Assembly: GCF_017254845.1 (NCBI RefSeq)
Contig: NZ_JAFKCU010000002.1
Location: 620,001 to 684,000, forward strand
Direction of reading: 5' to 3'
Length of the DNA stretch: 64,000 nucleotides
Origin: Algoriphagus pacificus
Lineage (GTDB): Bacteria > Bacteroidota > Bacteroidia > Cytophagales > Cyclobacteriaceae
The notes under the pieces were generated by a model, which saw nothing but the letters and a program-made list of their open reading frames with translations, ran no database searches and was not told the origin of the DNA. Every line of letters starts with the position of its first letter. The stretch's first letter is position 1. A program made the position numbers and the translations under genes. Below, one piece after another: positions 61,434 to 64,000 of this stretch.

Positions 61434-61820
61434 TCACTTACTCTTTTTCTTCAATTTTTTCATTTCGGCACTTTGCTGGGCCATTTCCTTTCTGAAAATA
61501 GCGATATCAGAAATAAGTTCTAGAGGCAATTCTTGCGAATAGGGAATTTGGATTGCCCCTTTGGAGGTTTGGTATCCTTCCAATTCTTTTTTGAATTCTA
61601 TAATGGGCAGGTTAGTTGGATAATAACCCAAATGGTTTTTCATAGCTGCATAGTAAACCAAAACCTCGGTTGTTTTAATGGCCGGCATATGATAGCTAAT
61701 CACTTCGGTCGCCTCAGGAACAGCTTTTTTTAAGGTTTCTCGAATGATTTGTAGTTTTTCTTGAATTTCTGGAGAGAACCAGGAAATGTATTCCTCAATG
61801 GAACTTGGCTTTGGATTCAT
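61434..61820 (-). CDS. DUF1801 (YdhG-like) protein
   Basis: A 128-residue protein with the DUF1801/YdhG core: EEYISWFSPEIQEKLQIIRETLKKAVPEATEVISYHMPAIKT, then LVYYAAMKNHLGYYPT. Some members are called iron chaperones because of a likeness to frataxin, but this is not well supported. The C-terminus is Lys-rich. It follows the alcohol dehydrogenase gene on the minus strand by 10 bp, so the two are probably cotranscribed. Confidence 0.88.
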   Translation of the reverse strand: MNPKPSSIEEYISWFSPEIQEKLQIIRETLKKAVPEATEVISYHMPAIKTTEVLVYYAAMKNHLGYYPTNLPIIEFKKELEGYQTSKGAIQIPYSQELPLELISDIAIFRKEMAQQSAEMKKLKKKSK

Positions 61821-61830
61821 GCTAAAATGA

Positions 61831-62871
61831 TTAAAAACTGGTGATCAGAGTAATCCCTGTTCCTTTAAATTTATCCATTTCAGGCAAAGCTGTCAATGCC
61901 TCCTCTAAAGATATTTTTGCCCCGATCAAAAGTTCAGGATTCATTTTTCCGGATTGGATCATTTGCAGCATATCAGGATATCGATAAGCTTGCATGCCGT
62001 GGCTACCATAGATTTCCAGCTCTTTAGATATTACTTGGTTCATTGGAACAGCTGCGTGTTTATGGTCCGCCAACATCAATCCAACTTGAATATGTTTGCC
62101 CCTCTTCCTCAAATTCGCGATAGAATTGAAGCTGGTTTCAGCACTACCCAAAGCATCGATCGAAACATGAACTCCGCCTTTGCTAATTTCTCGAACTGCT
62201 TCCACCACATTGGCTACTTTGGCAGCATTGATAGTAAATGATGCTCCGACTTGTTCAGCTAGCTTTAATTTGTTTTCATCAATATCAATCGCAATGATCT
62301 GAGCACCCATAGCATTTGCAATCATAATTGCAGAAAGCCCAATCCCACCACATCCATGAATAGCGACCCATTGGCCGCCTGAGATTTTCCCTTGGTCCAC
62401 CACTGCTCGAAAAGAAGTAGCGAATCGACAACCTAAACTGGCTGCTGTTTCCATGGTGATATCCTCTGGGACGGAAACGAGATTGATTTCTGCTCTTTCA
62501 ATTGCGACGTATTGCGCAAAAGAACCCCAATGGGTAAATCCGGGTTGGAACTGGACGTCGCAAACCTGCTGGTTTCCTGAGGCACATTCCGGACATTTCC
62601 CACAAGCACAGACAAAGGGAACAGTTACCCGATCTCCAACTTTCCAGTTTTTCACATCTTTGCCCACAGCTGCGATAATCCCGGCAAACTCATGTCCTGG
62701 GACATGTGGAAGTTCAATATCATCATCATGCCCCATCCATCCATGCCAATCTGATCGACATAGCCCAGTCGCCTTGACTTCAATCACTACTCCATCTGGA
62801 GATGGATTTGGATCTTGAACTTGAGTTATTTTGGGAGTTCCTTGAAAATTTTCGTAGAGTAGAGCCTTCAT
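61831..62871 (-). CDS. Zinc-dependent alcohol dehydrogenase family protein
   Basis: A 346-residue MDR-family enzyme. The catalytic zinc ligands are Cys in [10 protein letters not shown] and His in PGHEFAG; the structural zinc lobe is [17 protein letters not shown] (four Cys). The NAD-binding [17 protein letters not shown] and acidic [10 protein letters not shown] prefer NAD over NADP. It probably oxidises a primary or secondary alcohol, or a polyol. It is preceded by the MarC gene 28 bp upstream and followed by the DUF1801 gene; these three likely form an operon. Confidence 0.93.
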   Translation of the reverse strand: MKALLYENFQGTPKITQVQDPNPSPDGVVIEVKATGLCRSDWHGWMGHDDDIELPHVPGHEFAGIIAAVGKDVKNWKVGDRVTVPFVCACGKCPECASGNQQVCDVQFQPGFTHWGSFAQYVAIERAEINLVSVPEDITMETAASLGCRFATSFRAVVDQGKISGGQWVAIHGCGGIGLSAIMIANAMGAQIIAIDIDENKLKLAEQVGASFTINAAKVANVVEAVREISKGGVHVSIDALGSAETSFNSIANLRKRGKHIQVGLMLADHKHAAVPMNQVISKELEIYGSHGMQAYRYPDMLQMIQSGKMNPELLIGAKISLEEALTALPEMDKFKGTGITLITSF

Positions 62872-62899
62872 AGAAAAGGAATTGAATTGTCTAATTTGA

Positions 62900-63541
62900 T
62901 TAAAGTTCGAAAGCGACTTTGACCCCTTCGATGATCATACTGGTGCCAATGATGGCGATAATCAAACCCATGATTTTTCCGATTACGGTAATCACATTCT
63001 TACCTACTCGAAGCACCAATTTGTCACCCAACCGAAATGCCCAATGGGTCAAAATGCACATGATAGCAAAAACCAAAATGACGATTCCTATGTGGATATA
63101 ATTGCCGGAAGAAACAAAGTTCATGGCAGTTACGATGGTACCTGGACCAGCTAGAATGGGAATTGCAAGAGGGGAGATGGCAATGTTTTCATCAAATGCA
63201 GTTTCTTTCAAATGCTTGACGCTTGATTTTTTGGATTGCAGCATTTCAAACCCCACAAAGAAAATCAGAATACCTCCTGTGATTTTAAAAGCTGGTATGG
63301 TTATACCAAATAATTCAAAAATAAACTTGCCCAGAATCACGAATATGAACACGATCAGAAAAGCTACCGTTGTGGCCTTTTTACTGATTTTCCGTTTGGT
63401 TTCTTTATCTGCATCCTCTACCAAAGAAGAAAAGATAGGCACATTTGCAATCGGATTCATAATTGCGAAAAAGCCTGTAAAAACAGAAAGAGTAAAGGTT
63501 AGTAAGTCACTTGTCAAAGTTGACATGGGAGATTGGATCAA
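62900..63541 (-). CDS. MarC-family integral membrane protein
   Basis: A 213-residue protein with about six membrane helices. The MarC pattern is [17 protein letters not shown] at the first helix, [41 protein letters not shown], then [20 protein letters not shown]. MarC was once linked to multiple antibiotic resistance, which was later withdrawn; the true role is unknown. First gene of the likely MarC-ADH-DUF1801 unit. Confidence 0.93.
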   Translation of the reverse strand: MIQSPMSTLTSDLLTFTLSVFTGFFAIMNPIANVPIFSSLVEDADKETKRKISKKATTVAFLIVFIFVILGKFIFELFGITIPAFKITGGILIFFVGFEMLQSKKSSVKHLKETAFDENIAISPLAIPILAGPGTIVTAMNFVSSGNYIHIGIVILVFAIMCILTHWAFRLGDKLVLRVGKNVITVIGKIMGLIIAIIGTSMIIEGVKVAFEL

Positions 63542-63643
63542 TTTTAAGTAATAGAAGGCAAGATAAAAAAGCAGATTTGTTTTCTACTGTTCACTAGCTT
63601 GGTACTTTTATTATTCAGTTTCAAGAACACAAGAAAAAATCTG

Positions 63644-63982
63644 ATGAAAAAGGAAATTACACTCTCTGAAGCCCAAGAACAAGTAGATTACTGGATCAAA
63701 ACGGTAGGAGTGCGCTACTTCAATGAATTGACCAACATGACGATTTTGATGGAAGAAGTGGGGGAGTTGGCTCGGATAATGGCCAGAATCTACGGAGAAC
63801 AGTCCTTTAAGGAATCAGATAAAGGAAAAGATCTTGGGGATGAAATGGCTGATATTCTCTGGGTTTTGATGTGTCTTGCCAATCAGACTGGAGTGGATTT
63901 GACCGAAGCTTTGAGAAAGAACCTAGAAAAGAAAAATATCCGAGATATTGACAGGCATAAAAACAATGAGAAGTTGAAGTAA
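63644..63982 (+). CDS. MazG-type nucleotide pyrophosphohydrolase
   Basis: A 112-residue all-alpha NTP pyrophosphohydrolase. The metal motif EEVGELARI (about 36-44) and DLGDEMADILWVLMCLAN with E and D ligands form the E-x3-E/E-x2-D set. It hydrolyses (d)NTPs, including damaged ones, to monophosphates. Start at 63644 was chosen because it begins with the usual LSEAQEQVDYWI helix; an ATG at 63599 would add 15 residues that no family member needs. The window ends 18 bp after its stop, so the next gene is not visible. Confidence 0.93.
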   Translation: MKKEITLSEAQEQVDYWIKTVGVRYFNELTNMTILMEEVGELARIMARIYGEQSFKESDKGKDLGDEMADILWVLMCLANQTGVDLTEALRKNLEKKNIRDIDRHKNNEKLK

Positions 63983-64000
63983 AAAGATTTTATTTCTTTT

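Noticed and set aside
1-64000. CRISPR array, insertion sequence, prophage, tRNA or rRNA gene
   Set aside because: I looked for spaced direct repeats, transposase motifs, integrase genes and cloverleaf sequences and found none that I could support.

Overview
The window reads as chromosomal DNA of a Bacteroidota bacterium, most likely order Cytophagales and close to Algoriphagus/Cyclobacteriaceae. The evidence is AT-rich DNA (about 40% GC by eye), many signal-peptide lipoproteins, Bacteroidota-restricted families (DUF4136, DUF4197 and DUF6265 types, the Bacteroidota form of LptD), a bifunctional DAHP synthase/chorismate mutase heading a fused aromatic operon, and promoters with the Bacteroidota -33/-7 consensus (TTTG-N19-TAnnTTTG). 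I see no tRNA or rRNA gene, CRISPR array, insertion sequence or prophage. Lineage placement is inference.

Layout. 0-9 kb: PRC-barrel protein, PaiB-like protein, helicase with C-terminal HTH, secreted carboxylesterase divergent from an NrtR-type Nudix regulator, an outer-membrane protein and a secreted M20 peptidase. 9-13.7 kb: an ECF sigma factor followed by a transmembrane Ser/Thr kinase with TPRs, converging on a cholesterol-dependent-cytolysin-like lipoprotein. 13.8-24.6 kb: NAD-binding protein, two exported DsrE-like proteins, NYN-LOTUS protein, B12-type radical SAM enzyme, a stand-alone Pycsar-effector-like membrane protein, dienelactone hydrolase, polysaccharide deacetylase, methyltransferase, SIMPL and Kelch proteins. 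24.6-31.3 kb: a six-gene Phe/Tyr operon (DAHP synthase-chorismate mutase, aroB, aroA, pheA, aminotransferase, tyrA) on the minus strand. 31.6-42.3 kb: proline dehydrogenase, lysS, M48 protease, DUF4197 protein, arginine deiminase, LptD, and a cell-wall amidase. 42.4-54.1 kb: acyl-CoA carboxylase beta subunit, SirB1-like protein, redoxin, phosphopantetheinyl transferase, a tight WD40-DivIVA-folB-ChaN-DUF4268 operon, small exported proteins, and a DUF/YkvA/thioredoxin/oxidoreductase/dtd operon. 54.1-63.6 kb: an accessory-looking block with a sulfatase, a degenerate twin ABC ATPase, an alginate-lyase/beta-helix fusion, a Tat-exported class V aminotransferase, DUF1801, alcohol dehydrogenase and MarC. 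A MazG-type pyrophosphohydrolase closes the window.

The most rewarding discovery is upstream of the aromatic operon. A perfect-consensus promoter, a 31-codon leader peptide with eight Phe/Tyr codons in a run of nine, an antiterminator segment and a GAAA-tetraloop terminator together form a complete transcription attenuator, and it is invisible to a normal minimum-length gene search. Other points worth following are the sigma factor whose usual acidic region 2.2 residues are replaced by Thr/Ser next to its own kinase, the cytolysin without a recognisable undecapeptide or Thr-Leu pair, the orphan PycTM protein, the ABC protein with one dead and one intact composite ATP site, and the lyase fusion.
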